Shown piece by piece: positions 1 through 12,090 of a DNA stretch of 64,000 nucleotides (positions are counted from its first letter, which is position 1; the number at the start of each line of letters is the position of its first letter). The notes beneath the pieces are model-generated. The model was not told the origin of the DNA and searched no databases. It saw only the letters and a list, made by a program, of their open reading frames with translations. This DNA is from Ceratopteris richardii (taxonomy: Eukaryota > Streptophyta > Polypodiopsida > Polypodiales > Pteridaceae), in NCBI GenBank assembly GCA_020310875.1, contig CM035431.1, positions 15,531,767 through 15,595,766 on the forward strand, written 5' to 3'. The position numbers and the translations under genes are program-made.

Positions 1-1105
1 AAAATGAAAATTGTCCAACTTAGGATACTTTTCTCAAAGACTTGAGCTAAAGTTCTTGGGAATTGTCAATCTGTTGAGCAATTCCTAACTTCTCTATTCT
101 AGAGTATACTAGACTCTAGGAAATCATTTATGCTATAACGTGAAGCAAACTCAAATGAATAAGTCAATCTTGAACTTTTCATCTTTCAATGTTTGAAAAG
201 GTTCTTGTATAGAACATCTATCTAGAATGTTTAATTTAGTTACCTGGTTGTATCCGGCTAATCCTTGAATTTTATGAAAAGATTCAGATACCATATCTAA
301 GTCAAATCCAAAAGATTTAGAAAGTGGAGAACTAAAACTATGTTCAACCAATTCAAACTTGGAAAATATGTAAACTTGCTATGAGTCAAAGTCTAGATGA
401 CTCAGGATTTCAACTTTCTTAAAGATCTGTTTCAATAGGGTACTGAGGCATTTTTTTCTATCTTTGAGAGAAATAAACTAGATTCTCAAAAAGAGTTAGA
501 GCAAATCTAAAACATCATCCAACCACAAGATACTAGTGTGGTTTCTAACATCAGTGTGTTGATCCACTAAAGCTCTATTGATGAGTTTTTACTCAAATAA
601 TGCTTCACTTGAGACTAATTTTATGCCTATATTCAATCTTTATGATTCCTTAGTGGGAATGCAATTCTTACGCATTTCTTTGAGTCAAAAGAGTGAATTT
701 ACCAAGTTACAGTAGGAACTTGGTGCTTGACTTAGTCAATCAAATCCTTGATTAAAAAGTTAAACTCAAAGTCAAAGTCCAACTTTTTAACTCTTTACTA
801 GAATTTTGAGGTTTTTGGCTTTACCTCTAGCTTGATATTCAAGGTATTGGATTGCTTCACATTATTATCATACAATCACGTGCTTTGCCTTAGAAAATTG
901 CAAACCTCTTGATAGAATATCCATTGTTCTTTGTTGTTTTCAAATGAAAACCACTTAGAATTACAAGTACTTGAATTTTCACAGGTTCAAGTTCAATTGG
1001 TTTATCCTTGACCAATTTGTAGTGACAAGAACTTTTGATTTCTTGTCTTCAAATTCCTTTCTTACTGATGCTTTAGGTACCTATCTTGGCTGGGAATTTA
1101 CAGGA
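1..1105. other. no gene recognised; AT-rich
   Basis: I see no reading frame with a recognisable domain, no LTR terminus and no tandem structure here. The stretch is AT-rich with only short open frames on either strand. It abuts the copia integrase remnant that begins near 1110, so part of it may be older element sequence or the target into which that element fell. A diverged non-coding part of a retroelement cannot be excluded. Confidence 0.4.
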
Positions 1106-1109
1106 ATCT

Positions 1110-3199
1110 CTCTACTGCATAAGTCTAATGATGTGAAATCGAAAAAGTGTATATTTATTGGTTATGCAGATATTCAAAATGGATATAGATGTTATAATCC
1201 TCATACCAATAAGGTGGTTGGTTCAAGAGATGTAAACTTTGATGAATCACTTTCATGGTATGTAGATAAGAAAATTTTGCAGGTCATAAATGGAGACGAA
1301 GAAGATAGATTGGAAGGAGATGAGTACTTACGTCAGCCCACAAGAAGTTTAAATGATGAGAAGATTTTTTTGGATGAAGAAAGGTAGCTGCCTTTCAATG
1401 GAAGATCAAGGCAAGAATCACCTCCAGGTGTTAAAAGTAAAGGTAAACTCAAACTTATTGAAGTTAATGATGAAGGAGAAGAAATTGATAGTTTATATGA
1501 GTATGGAGAATCATCAAAGCTTCCTAATAGAAAAGCAAGAGCACCTGTGTTGGAGATAAGAAGAACTTCAATAGTGATTAAGCAACTTCAAAGGTATACT
1601 TATGAATCTTTTATGAATATTCATTATGCTTTTATGATGAAAGTTGAGCAAGAAATTGAACACACATGTTATGATAAGCAAAAGGAGATGAAAAGTGGGA
1701 GAAAGCAATGAGAGAAGAAATGGAAGCACTACATGATAACAAGACTTGGAATTTAGTTCCAAAGACACCAAAACAAAAGGTAATTGGTTGCAAGTGGGTT
1801 TTTAAGATTAAAAGAAACAGTGATGGTAGTGTGTCTAGATATAAGGCTAGACTTGTGGCAAAAGGATATGCTCAAACTCAAGGATTGGACTATGAGGAAA
1901 CATTTAGTCGAATAGAAAACATGGAAAGGGTAAGAACTTTGTTGGCTTTAGCTGCAAGTAAAAGATGGGAGTATATATCAACTAGACATAAAGAATGCCT
2001 TTCTTAATGGTGAGTTACGTGAAGAAGTGTATATGTCAGATCCAGATGGTTATGTGGATGCAAAATGTCCTAATCATGTATGTAGTTTAAACAAGGCATT
2101 GTATGGTCTTAAACAACCACCAAGGGCATGGAATGCAAGGTTGGTAAAGTATCTTATGCTACAAGGATACACAACGAGTCATGCTGATCCTTCACTTTAT
2201 GTAAAACATGTAGATGACATGTGTGTCTATGTATGCATTTATGTGGATGACTTGTTGATTACAGGGAATGATGCAAAGGAAATTGAAGAGATTAAAGGAA
2301 ATTTGGGAAAGGAATTTAAAATTTCAAATCTTGGTTTGCTTAGATACTTTCTTGAGATTGAGATTGTGTATGGAGACAAAGGTATGTGGTTGATACAGAG
2401 AAAGTATATATGTGATATGCTGAAAAGTTTTGGTATGCAGGAATGTAACTTTGTTTCAACTCCAATAGAATGTAATGTAAAGTTGAGTGCAAAGGAAGGT
2501 GATGAGTTGCATGATATGAATGCATATAGATACATGGTAGGATCTTTGATTTATGCAACAAAAAGTAGACCTTATATATGCTATGTAGTGGGAGTATTGT
2601 CATAATTTATGCATGAACCTAGAGTACCTCATATGCATGTAGTGAAAAGAGTGCTTAGGTATTTGAAAGGTACCATGAACGAAGGATTATTTTATAGTCA
2701 GGATGCTGATCTAACTCTTAAAGTCTTTAGTGATGCAGATTGGGTTGGTTGCAAAAATGACAGAAGATCCACAAGTGGATATGTAGTAATAGCAGGAAAC
2801 AAGACATTAACATGGATCTCAAAGAAACAACCTACAATTGATTTATCTTCTACAGAGGCCGAGTATAGAGGTTTAGCATTGGCTACTATTGAGGTTATGT
2901 GGTTTAAACAGTTGTTTCATGAATTGAATGTGCAGGTTGATGTACCATTGATGTATGGGGATAAATTGAGCAGCATTCATATGACCTCAAATCCTATTTT
3001 TCATGCTAGAACAAAGCATATAGAGGTACACTATCATTATGTTCGAGAGAAGGCCATAAACAATGAAGTGCAAGTCTGTTTTGTGGGAACAAAGGATCAA
3101 GTTGTAGATATCTTCACCAAATCCTTGGATGGACGAAAGCTTCAAAGATTCAACTATATATTTGGCATGGACATACCCTTTGAAACTTGAGGGGGAGAA
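1110..3199 (+). mobile_element. Ty1/copia 3' half: integrase end, reverse transcriptase, RNase H
   Basis: Fossil of a Ty1/copia element. Near 1130-1260 there is the integrase C-terminal signature of copia elements (a K-CIFIGY block followed by a GY-x-CYNP block). From about 1700 to 2605 follows reverse transcriptase, with the [11 protein letters not shown] active-site region near 2240 and an [11 protein letters not shown] block near 2100. From 2609 to 3190 comes RNase H, with the SDADWVG block, the SSTEAEYRGL block and the FHARTKHIEVHYHYVRE block near the end. A purine tract at 3189-3199 leads straight into an LTR. Gag, protease and most of integrase are not present. The copy is broken, with several interruptions, and cannot be dated because only one LTR is present. 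Confidence 0.9.
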
Positions 3200-4041
3200 T
3201 GTTGCGAACATTTGTTTTAGGTATGGTAGGAGTTCCAAATTATGTAAATACCTTTGGGAAGTCTTCAAATAATTCAAGAGGGCTCATATTATTCATAAAA
3301 GATAGCCAAAATACCATGTGAGTTCTAGAACATGTTGAGTCAAATCAGTGAGTCACAAGCGAGCTGCAGTGGTGTCATAGTGGAAGGTTGATGTGGCTAC
3401 TTCTCAACTTTTATCAACACTTTGCTTATTTGAGCACTTGAGTCATGTAATACCTCCACCCAAGTGTCTACCGCAAATTTACATGTATTAGGAAATTAGG
3501 TTTTAGATTAGTTTCCCATGCTATAAAAAGAGGGGAGAAGTCATGATTTTGTGGGAAGTTCAAGAGAGGCATATGTGTATCTCTACGCTACTGTAGTTTT
3601 GTATGCAGCGATTGTAGAGCTTGTATATCCCTCAATATATATCCAAATTATATGTTTGATAGCTCATTTGACAGCTCTTAGTTTCTACTTCACACTGTCA
3701 ATTTTCATAATCATTGGATTTGTGAGCTAAGAGCAGTACTCTCTGCAAGTAGTATGTTTTCTTGGGTTCACCTCTACTGAAGGTCTCCATTAAACCTCAA
3801 ACTTGTAGAGGTCATATCGCCATGTGTATTTATCCAAATTGAGTGTTCTTCAGTTCATTGGAAAGTCTTGGTCTCTACTATGTGTGGTTAAAACATTTTT
3901 AAAAAATGCTAAGTGAGTAGAGAACAGTAATCTCTGCAAGCATGACTCATTTTCTACGATGAAGTTTGTGAGAAGGTCAACTTGTTCCTAGGGGGTTCCA
4001 CCTACTTCGAGCTATAATTTGGAGGTCAATGAACTCCAACA
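3200..4041 (+). repeat. 3' LTR of the preceding copia element
   Basis: The LTR start is placed at TGTTG immediately after the polypurine tract GAGGGGGAGAA (3189-3199). The end is inferred at ...CTCCAACA (4041), giving TG...CA termini and about 840 bp. A TATA box with a good context (CTATAAAAAG) lies at 3521-3530, as expected for an LTR promoter. No second copy of this LTR exists in the window, so the right-hand boundary is an inference; the left one is solid. Confidence 0.6.
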
Positions 4042-4331
4042 ATATATTGACAAAGGGATTTCAACTTTGGCCAAGAAGGCAACATGTCTTCCTAACAGCT
4101 ACTCTAATTGCCTAAGCTCAAAGACATGTGAAGAAGCGACCAAAATTTTACTTGCATATTACAAGTGAAACTTCAGGTTCTAAGTGAGGAGAGGACCATG
4201 CCAAGTTTTTATTGCATTCAGGAATCAAACCTCTTTTCCATGGACTCCGATGGTTATGTTGGAAACAACAAGGAGGACTGTGGTTTAAAAATCTCTTGAA
4301 ATATTAGGATATTCAAGTTTTCATTGTTCCA

Positions 4332-4602
4332 TTGCGTGAAGATAATATCTCAAGTATCTACCTTGCAAAGAATCCAATTTTCCATGCAAGGAGCAAGCAT
4401 ATAGAAGTGCATTATCATTTCATAAGAGAAATGATTGTGGATAAGCATGTGGATATTCTACATCTCAACATCAAGGAGAACATTGTGGACCTTCTTAAAA
4501 AGTTCTTGGATGTGAAGAGGATGGAAAACCTCAGAGGCATGATAAGTGTGAAGGAACCAACCCCGACACTTGAAAGAAAAGAAGCTTGATCTTGAGGGGG
4601 AG
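4332..4602 (+). mobile_element. copia RNase H C-terminal tip with polypurine tract
   Basis: A short copia remnant from a second element. The frame carries the NPIFHARSKHIEVHYHFIRE block and the following segment typical of the last ~80 residues of copia RNase H. It ends in a TTGAGGGGGAG purine tract at about 4593-4602, and an LTR-like TGTTAAAC start follows at 4603. The rest of that LTR cannot be delimited because no partner copy is present. This family is not the same as the 1.1-4.0 kb element, judging by the different LTR start. Confidence 0.75.
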
Positions 4603-5470
4603 TGTTAAACGTTATGTTTTTTCTAGGGCAATATCAAACATATGTTTTTCATTAAATACGTTCATTTGAAGGCTTTTGAACCTTAAGAAATTCAAAGCAC
4701 ATGTGTGAAGGTGAAACCTTATCCAAAAGGAGGCATTGAACCACAAAAAGGCACCTTGATGAAGAGACCAAATTACAAGGTAACTGAAGAGTCGAGAAGG
4801 GCATGTGAAGAGATATGGTCAACATAAAAAATAGCATTAATTTCTTCAATGTTCACAGTAGATGCAAATGGTGCAAGTAGCTATTTAACATGCCCATCAA
4901 CATCGTGTCCTTTACCTTTAGCATTCTTTAATGTAGAGCAGACTTTCTTATGACAATAATGGCATTCAATATCCCTCTTCCTTGATTTACTTCTACTCGT
5001 ATTTTGTTGAACACTAAACACCATCCAAGCTCAATCTAAGTGTGTGTGGATGTTAGGAAGTGGGGTTGCTGCTTATACATGTACTATTGAGCCATTGTCT
5101 ATCATAGGAGTTCATATTCTCTTGTATATCTCTCCTACCATTTCCAAAGGGTGCTGGATTTCTATAGAAACCTATTATGACTTCATTTTCTTTTTCTACG
5201 AAGCTTATAAAGCAAGGATTCTATATCCAAAATGGTTTTGGAAAATTCATCTTATATTGTGAGTTATAGCTATTTCTTTCTCTCCTGGTCTATCGTGAAA
5301 CCTAAAAGGAAAACTAGTGTGTCTTGTTTGACTGAGTTGACTAGTCTAGAGGTTTTCGATTCTAGTGATTCATAGCTCATTGAAAAGCACTTACTCTCTA
5401 GATTATGTGCTAAGATGTTTTTAATTGAATCTGGGAATTTTGAGTTATATTAGTCTTAGTTAGTACTCTT
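4603..5470. other. LTR remnant, then unassigned DNA
   Basis: The first bases are the probable start of an LTR belonging to the RNase H tip just upstream. Beyond that I see no recognisable gene, tail or repeat, only short open frames without domain similarity. The boundary between LTR and flanking DNA cannot be drawn from this copy alone. Confidence 0.35.
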
Positions 5471-6922
5471 ATGAGAGTAGCTAGGTCTTGGCCAAGATCC
5501 AAGCTTCTTGTTGCACATTTGGAGGAGATATCATTCATTAGATCTTGGCCTCATGTCTCATGGGGGAAGTTTGCTAGATTCTCAAGGCATAGTGTGGATG
5601 ATTGGATCATCTTTAGGGAGTGTATGTTGGAGAAACAACGTGATAGGTGCACATGGATATGTGGTGCACCTCACATCATCATGGATGCTAAGATTGCTAT
5701 ATGGAGAGGCTGGGGCATTCAAGTTGAGATGTCACCTTTGGTAGCCTTGCTAGGTGTCTTCCCTCTAAAGGAGGTCTCAATTACTACACGGAGCCTTATT
5801 GTAGAAAAGGTCCACTTCTTTGATATTGGTGATGAGGGATGGTTGATGCCTTCTTCACAAGAGTAGATTTGGGTGGTTGACACTCTTGGCGATGGCTCAC
5901 ACATTGATCTAGATCCAATGGACATTCGAACGCATTCCAATTAGCATCTCTAGGAATACGAGGATTGTCTATCCCTCCTTGTTGGGACCCTTAGGAGTGG
6001 AAGTGGCACAATCCTTTCTGCCCTCCAGAGGCCCACACTATTACATTCTTTTACTACTCCACTTGATTGGAGCAAAATATCATTTAACTCGCACTATCGG
6101 ACCATTTTGGCTATAGTTGAGTCTTGGAAGCATGGTGGCTCACAAAGGAGTTCCTCTTGTCCTTCTTGCATTAGATTTGGAGAGCTGAGTAGTCTCCTTG
6201 GGTTACCTTCTTTCAGTGGTTGGTGCCCATAGGAGCATTGCTATTGGCACTGGACTGAGTTATGGGGGTAGGCCTCTCAACAACATAGGGTGGGGCTTTC
6301 ACTTAGAGTCTTAGCAGCATTGCCTTTGGGACTGTGTTTTTGCATACCAGATTTGGTAGTGGCTCTTATGAATCCTTACCTAGGGGAAGGCTCTCACACC
6401 ATCACTTGGGGTGCAGTCACTTGGGCTTTGCTTTGAGGCCCTGTCCTCTTCTCTGAGCATGGGGCATGCAACACACTCCTCTTGGTTTGGGATGGGATGG
6501 TTAGAACCACTCAAGATCTCCACACTTCACCATGGAGTGGCATGGATAACCCCTACTAGGAGCTGATCAGTAGCCTTACCATGTGGTTTATCTAGAGAGC
6601 TTGATGTCGATGTATACTTTATGGGGGTAGCTAGACCATCTTCAAGGTGAATTTGATGGCATGTCTCAGAGTTTCCTTGCCTTTCGTGAGCTTTGGAAGC
6701 TAGACCCCTTCTTTATTCTTAAAGGTGATATGATCTGGTGGAGCTATCAACCACCTATAGGGGTCTCCTACCCCCCAAATTTCCTCTTTTATGATCTAGA
6801 TTCATAATAGCTCTTTTGATGGATCTTTGGTCTGCCTTGTCCCCCTTGTATTTGCTTTATGGATTGTAGCCATATGGGTGCTCTTTATTAACTAATGAAG
6901 GATCTTTTTGTATAAAAAAAAT
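5471..6922 (+). pseudogene. unrecognised coding remnant ending in an A tract
   Basis: In the frame beginning with ATG at 5471 the reading is open for 131 codons (to 5866). It then stays unusually open to about 6890, with roughly ten stops over some 470 codons, far fewer than expected by chance in AT-rich DNA. The composition is rich in Trp, Gly, Ser and Leu, unlike the surrounding copia sequence. The block ends with an A run at about 6912-6921, directly abutting copia RNase H sequence. Long frame, 3' A tract and abrupt junction suggest a retroposed element (LINE-like) or processed gene copy inserted into a copia remnant. I do not recognise any domain, so no function is proposed. Confidence 0.4.
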
Positions 6923-6923
6923 A

Positions 6924-7010
6924 TTGCTTTCCATGCATGTACCAAGAACATAGAAATTTAGTATCACTATGTGCATGAGTTGATCAAGGAAGGGAGCACA
7001 ACCCTGATCA
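6924..7010 (+). mobile_element. copia RNase H scrap
   Basis: About 30 codons match the FHARTKHIE-x-YHYV-x-E region of copia RNase H in degraded form (FHACTKNIE followed by YHYVHELIKEG). It lies directly after the A tract of the preceding unrecognised element. This fits an insertion into an old copia copy, although the other half of that copy is not evident on the left side. Confidence 0.65.
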
Positions 7011-7029
7011 TCCCATTGGATTGGAATGT

Positions 7030-8930
7030 CCAGTGGTGAAATTTGAGAGAGATGCGTACATGGACAAAGAGGGAATGATATACATCATAAGTACTTAGCC
7101 AAATAATACCAATGAGTTTGGTGTAATTCAGTTAGATACGGAAGTGAGAACCCAAGGAAAAGAACCAGTAGTAGAAGAACCCAGGACACCTAGAGGGAAA
7201 TCTGTATTGACAAGAGTACTAATTTGAGAGTAGATTCCTCAAGACAACAGAATCATAGAGTTGTTTGTGAATCAGGAAACCGATGAAGCATTTTGGAGGT
7301 ATAGAATGGAACAACCTAGTGAGGTAGGCTCCATCACGATCTACGAATTCAAGGACCCAGATACACCTGGAAAGGTTGTATACCTAGACGAAACTTCAGA
7401 ATGAGTATTTGTAGTACCCGACCATGTGAAAAATACCTACACGTGGAGAGGCGAGTTAGTCTTTCCTCCATCTCAAGCAAATGTAAACGCGAGCCATCAA
7501 GGTGCTCGGACATCCTCAGCCCATGGCACTCAAAGAGAGAAGAACAAAGAAAGACCGGAAGTAAGTTTCACTCACTCATCCCCTAGGGAGAGATAGAACA
7601 ACCATAGACACCGACAGAGTGGACAGACAAAGAGAACCCAAAATACTAGGTGGTAGAGATGATTTTCCTCTACCTAGACCACACGAACACCCAAGGATAC
7701 TAAGGCCCACTCAGCTAGTAAAGTCAATGAAAAATTATTTTGATGGGATAGGAGATCCCTATGACCATGTTGCAGAATTTAAGCAAGTGCTAAGAGCAGA
7801 GCAAGTAGAAGACATGTTCACACAATATAATGTTTTTGAACACCGCTTTAACTTGGTTCCAACCATTGCAACAAAGGCAGTTTAGAGATATCCATCACTT
7901 GTTAGAGTCATTCATCACATAATTCTCTAAAAGTGGAATAAAGCATGATACATCTTCATTGATTCATAGTTTCAAATAGACCCCTCAGGAAACAGTTAGA
8001 CTTGCAAGACGTAGATTTAGAAAATATGTTGAAAGAAGCCCAATGCAAGAGTTACCCTCACAAGCCAAGCAAGTTTCATTTTTTTTAGACGGCCTCTTGA
8101 GCTCTAAACTAGGCTCCTATGTGTACTTGAAGGAACCCAGAATGCTAGAGCAGTGTGTAAGGATTTGTATAGACATTGACGACAACCTTGGAGATGAGTT
8201 GGAACTCTCAAAAGTCTATAAAGACTCAGATTGTTCATCTCTAGCATCCTCAAAATTGTCTAGCTCGATAGAAGACCTAGCAGAAAAAGTGGCCCAGAAA
8301 CTAGGAGTTTCTAGTAAACAGATGCCTAGGTTAACAACAAACAAGTGTTGTTACACCTGTGGTGGTGATCATATGCCTAGGTTAACACAACCACAAGCCA
8401 ACGTTAGTGGCCAGTATTGTACAATTGAGAGAAGATACACAAATCAAATGGCTCAGGACTGCCCTTACAACAAACAAGCGGTACGACAGAACTACCCGCA
8501 AGCATACCCACAACCAGGTAGATATCAAGGTCAATATAATCATCAACCTCATTACTATATGCCTCCTCAAAACTATCCTTATCAAGCTCAATAGAGAACT
8601 CAACCTGTTTTAGCTCAGTAGCCATCCCCACTAGCTAATGTCATCTCAGTCAAATACGCTGCTCCAGAAGAGAACCTAAATAGGGCTTTAGTGCCTTCTT
8701 CACCTCTGATCATAGAAGGTGACCCAAACTCTAATAGTTTTGACTCTACTCATGTAGATAGTCCACCTGCACATTACACAGAGTCACCAGAGCATGTGGA
8801 AACATATCAATACGATAGTCCACCATTGGAAACTAGTTGGGAGCCCGACTATGCTAATGTGATGTACACATACCCCAATCCACGGCCCCAAGTGAGACAG
8901 CAAAGACCACAGGGCCCTAAAGGACCATGA
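7030..8930 (+). mobile_element. Ty3-type gag-region remnant
   Basis: The stretch 7619-7885 contains a plant Ty3 gag signature (YFDGIGDPYDHVAEFKQVL). The reading at 8043-8594 continues with a retrotransposon-gag-like helical region, a CxxC motif near 8350 and a Gln/Pro/Tyr-rich tail. An upstream acidic segment (about 7070-7390) probably belongs to the same polyprotein. The same family is recognisable on the minus strand at 59.5-64.0 kb, which shares the GIG(D/N)PYD(H/R)VA-FKQVL block and the later MYT-PN-RP segment. The remnant is broken, with several interruptions, has no visible LTR, and stops abruptly where a minus-strand copia element begins. Confidence 0.7.
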
Positions 8931-11043
8931 TTTAGGTGATCATGCCAAGCCTCATATGGAGTGATAGACTGTAGCGCTTTAGTCGAACACCTGTTCAGTA
9001 CATATGCTGCACACATGACAGCCTCAAGCCAGAAACTTTGTGGTAAAGCCTGACTCTTGACCATACATCTCGCCATCTCCATGAGTGACATGTTCTTTTG
9101 TTCAGCAACTTCATTCTGTTGAGGTGTATATGGCACTATACACTCGTGTTTTATCCCACGGTCAGCTAGAAATGCATTAAAATCAAAAGACATATATTCC
9201 CCCCCTCGATCCGAATGGAGGGTGCCCATTTTACATGCTGACAGATTTTTAGCCAAAACCAAAAACTGTTTGAGGCACATGAACACTTCGGACTTTTGCC
9301 TTCATTGTATATACCCATGCATGCCTAGAAAAATCATCAATGAAAGTCATGAAGCAAAGATAATTTCCAAAAGAAGGTGTCTGCATAGGACCACAGACAT
9401 CACTATATACAAGCTGCAATTTTTGAGTAGCCCGAACTGAACCATCTTTTGGAAATGAGGAACGCTGCATTTTGCCCAAAATACAGCCTTCACAAACATG
9501 TTTTCAACATGTTTTCCAGGTGCCTCAAGTTTGGGCCAAGAGGACACCATTTCAGATTTCTGCAGGAGTAGCAAACTAGCAAAATTCAGATGACCAAAGC
9601 GTGCATGCTAAAGCTTTGCATCTGACATAGCCTGAGAATCATGTACTGCACATGCCGAATCATTCACAGATCTTTCATAGTCTATAAGCTTATACAGCCC
9701 ATGACATAAAATGTCAGAAGCAATAATCACATGGCCATTTGACAGATCATGAACTATACACCTATCATCAACAAATTTCACAACCAAGCCAAACTTGGCT
9801 AATGCAGAAACCGATAACACGTTGTTCTTGATCCGTGGCACAAATAAAGCATCTGACAAAGTGAAAGAACTACCATCAACAGTAGTCAAAATGATCTTAC
9901 CAACTCCCATAACAGGATAAGAGGAGTTGTTGGTGCATGTAACAGTATTCCCTGAAGGGGTAGGCTCGAGTGAAGAGAAGAAACTGCACTGTGAGGTAAT
10001 ATGTTTGGTCGTCCCACTGTCAAAGTACCAAACATCTGAGTCTACTGCAGACATGCACTGCTCAGAAGATGGGTCAAAATTGCAGACAGTTGTAAACACC
10101 CATTCTTCTTCCTACACAAGATTAAGAGACTTTATTTTTGGTGTAGAGGCCTCTGCAACAATCACTCCAGCCTCTTTCTTCTTTGCCTCTTTAGCAGCCA
10201 GTTTTGGACAGTTCTTTATGATATGATCATTCCCTTTATAGTACTTGCAAAACAATTTCTGCTTTTCTGGTTTCTTCTCATCTTTATTTTCCTTCTTCAA
10301 ATGTGCAGCATTTGTAGATTTCTACTTACTAATTGAAGAGCTCCATTTTCCTTTGCCCTTCTGACTAGCCAGGAAAGCTTGATCTGCAACGCGCATAATG
10401 GACCTGCTCTACCTGTACTGATCTTCCTGCAACAGAACAGAGACTAACTCCTCAAATGACAAGGCATTTGGATTGCCTTTCATCATTAACCGAAGAGTAG
10501 AAGAAAAACTCTGATATGAATCAGGAAGACCATTCAGAACAGTCTGCACAAGTGAGCTATCTGGTATAACCTCATAAGCAGAAATCAATTGTTCCTTCAA
10601 GTCTTTGATCTTTGTTAGAAAACTATCCATAGAATCACCTTCATTCATGTGCTCACTCTCCAACTGTTTTCAGAGGTAAGCAACACGAGCCTCATTCCCA
10701 GCTTGGTACAAAGTGGTAAGTGTATCCCAAGCATCCTTAGCTGTTCTGCAAGAGCGAATGTGAGGAATAATGGCACGTTTGATAGACAAAGCTATCAATG
10801 CATGCGCCTGGGCATCTCTGCCATCCCAACAAATTTGCTTTGCAGTAGGTGCAGCAAAAACTATAGCACGAATAGGAATATGCAGAATATCATCATCTTC
10901 GACACCTTCTACATCAGCTTCCGTACCTGCAGTTGTAACAGCTGCAGGTGTGATAGGACGTTTTTCAACACCCTGCACAATGTTCCACAATCCTTTTGCA
11001 ACCAATACATGTCGCATCATATAAGCCCATAATGGGTAGTTGG
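8931..11043 (-). mobile_element. copia family X, gag to integrase (left part, split by a nested element)
   Basis: On the minus strand, reading from 11043 down, the order is gag (about 11040-10400), zinc-knuckle region (CKYYKGNDHIIKNC, near 10240), protease and GAG-pre-integrase (about 10100-9600, with WYFDSGTTKHIT) and integrase core (about 9480-8935, with the GGEYMS and YTPQQNEVAE blocks). Reverse transcriptase, RNase H and the 3' LTR are absent; at 8931 the sequence passes into a Ty3 gag remnant. The 5' part of this same copy resumes at 17710, beyond the nested copia element. A close relative lies at 50.7-53.9 kb. The copy is broken, roughly ten interruptions being apparent. Confidence 0.88.
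11039..11043. repeat. target site duplication, left copy (GTTGG)
   Basis: GTTGG sits immediately left of the nested copia LTR and is repeated at 17710-17714 immediately right of the other LTR. The family X copy at about 53.58 kb has a single uninterrupted GTTGG at the equivalent place, so this is a genuine 5-bp duplication made on integration. Confidence 0.93.
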
Positions 11044-12077
11044 TGATGGAGAGTGTTAATCTCCAAAAGAACAAGTTACTCTTGTAATTAGAGCACCTCT
11101 ATAACAAGAATAACTCAAACCTTCTCCAAATTTAGAGGATCAATGATCAATTATAAAGATTTTGAAAAATCTGTGAAGGAGATGACTACACAGAAAGTCT
11201 GCTGCACATATTTCTCTCATTACCTTATCAATTGTGTAAAGTTTTTTATGAAACGTTGCAGAAGGTATCGTCTACAGTTTGCGCACCTTTTCCAAGTTGA
11301 ATCATTCCAAAATATTTAGTATATCTTGAGAAATGAACTCAACAAGTTACCTATGTCTAAACCTACTCTTCTGAGAAGTCGATTTAGACACCTATAACTT
11401 TTAACACTTGGTTCTCTCAATCTAGAACCCGTTTATGAAAATGCTTTTAGCCACAGATAGCTTACCTTCCAACTTAAAGATTGAGTGCTTGCTTTCTCAA
11501 AACATTTCACTGTGGAAGGAGAACTGACCAAAACATTAACATCAAATTTTGCGCCTCCTGTAACTTCTTATGTTTCCATTTACACATGTAAATGTTCCTA
11601 CACTCAATTCTCTCAGCCTGATCACAATTAGAAACTGAAAATTCGTACAGAGGTCAATCAATTATAGATTTAGACTTGTACAAAAGCATTTCACAAAAGA
11701 TTCAACACAGAAGGAGAATACTCAGAAAGATCGGGCACAACATTTTCTATTTCTGAGAAAATTTACATCTGAGTAATGAGAGAGAGTCTATTCACTTCTA
11801 GAGTATCTAGTAACATCTAATTCTCTTCCAAACGTGTTCTTACATAACCTCTCTACTTTGCCCCGACATTCTCTTTGTATATATAGGCAAATTTTTACAA
11901 ACTCATGACCATACAAAACTATATGATGGTGTGACTCTAAAATAATGTACATATATATACACATCTTTATCTCCTCAATATATACTTCCTCCATGCTTCA
12001 TAACTTGAACTTTTCTTCATTCCTTGACTTCCAAAACTTTCATTAAGACTTCAATTGTTGATTGCCCTGCACCAACA
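11044..12077 (-). repeat. 3' LTR of the nested copia element
   Basis: It begins TGATGGAGAG on the plus strand and ends CACCAACA, so both termini are TG...CA. It has the same length (1034 bp) as its partner at 16676-17709. The polypurine tract adjoins it on the inner side. Confidence 0.93.
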
Positions 12078-12090
12078 GCTCCCCCTCAAT
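12078..12090 (-). other. polypurine tract
   Basis: On the minus strand ATTGAGGGGGAGC directly precedes the TGTTGGTG start of the 3' LTR. This is the usual plus-strand priming site for copia elements and fixes the inner LTR edge. Confidence 0.85.
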
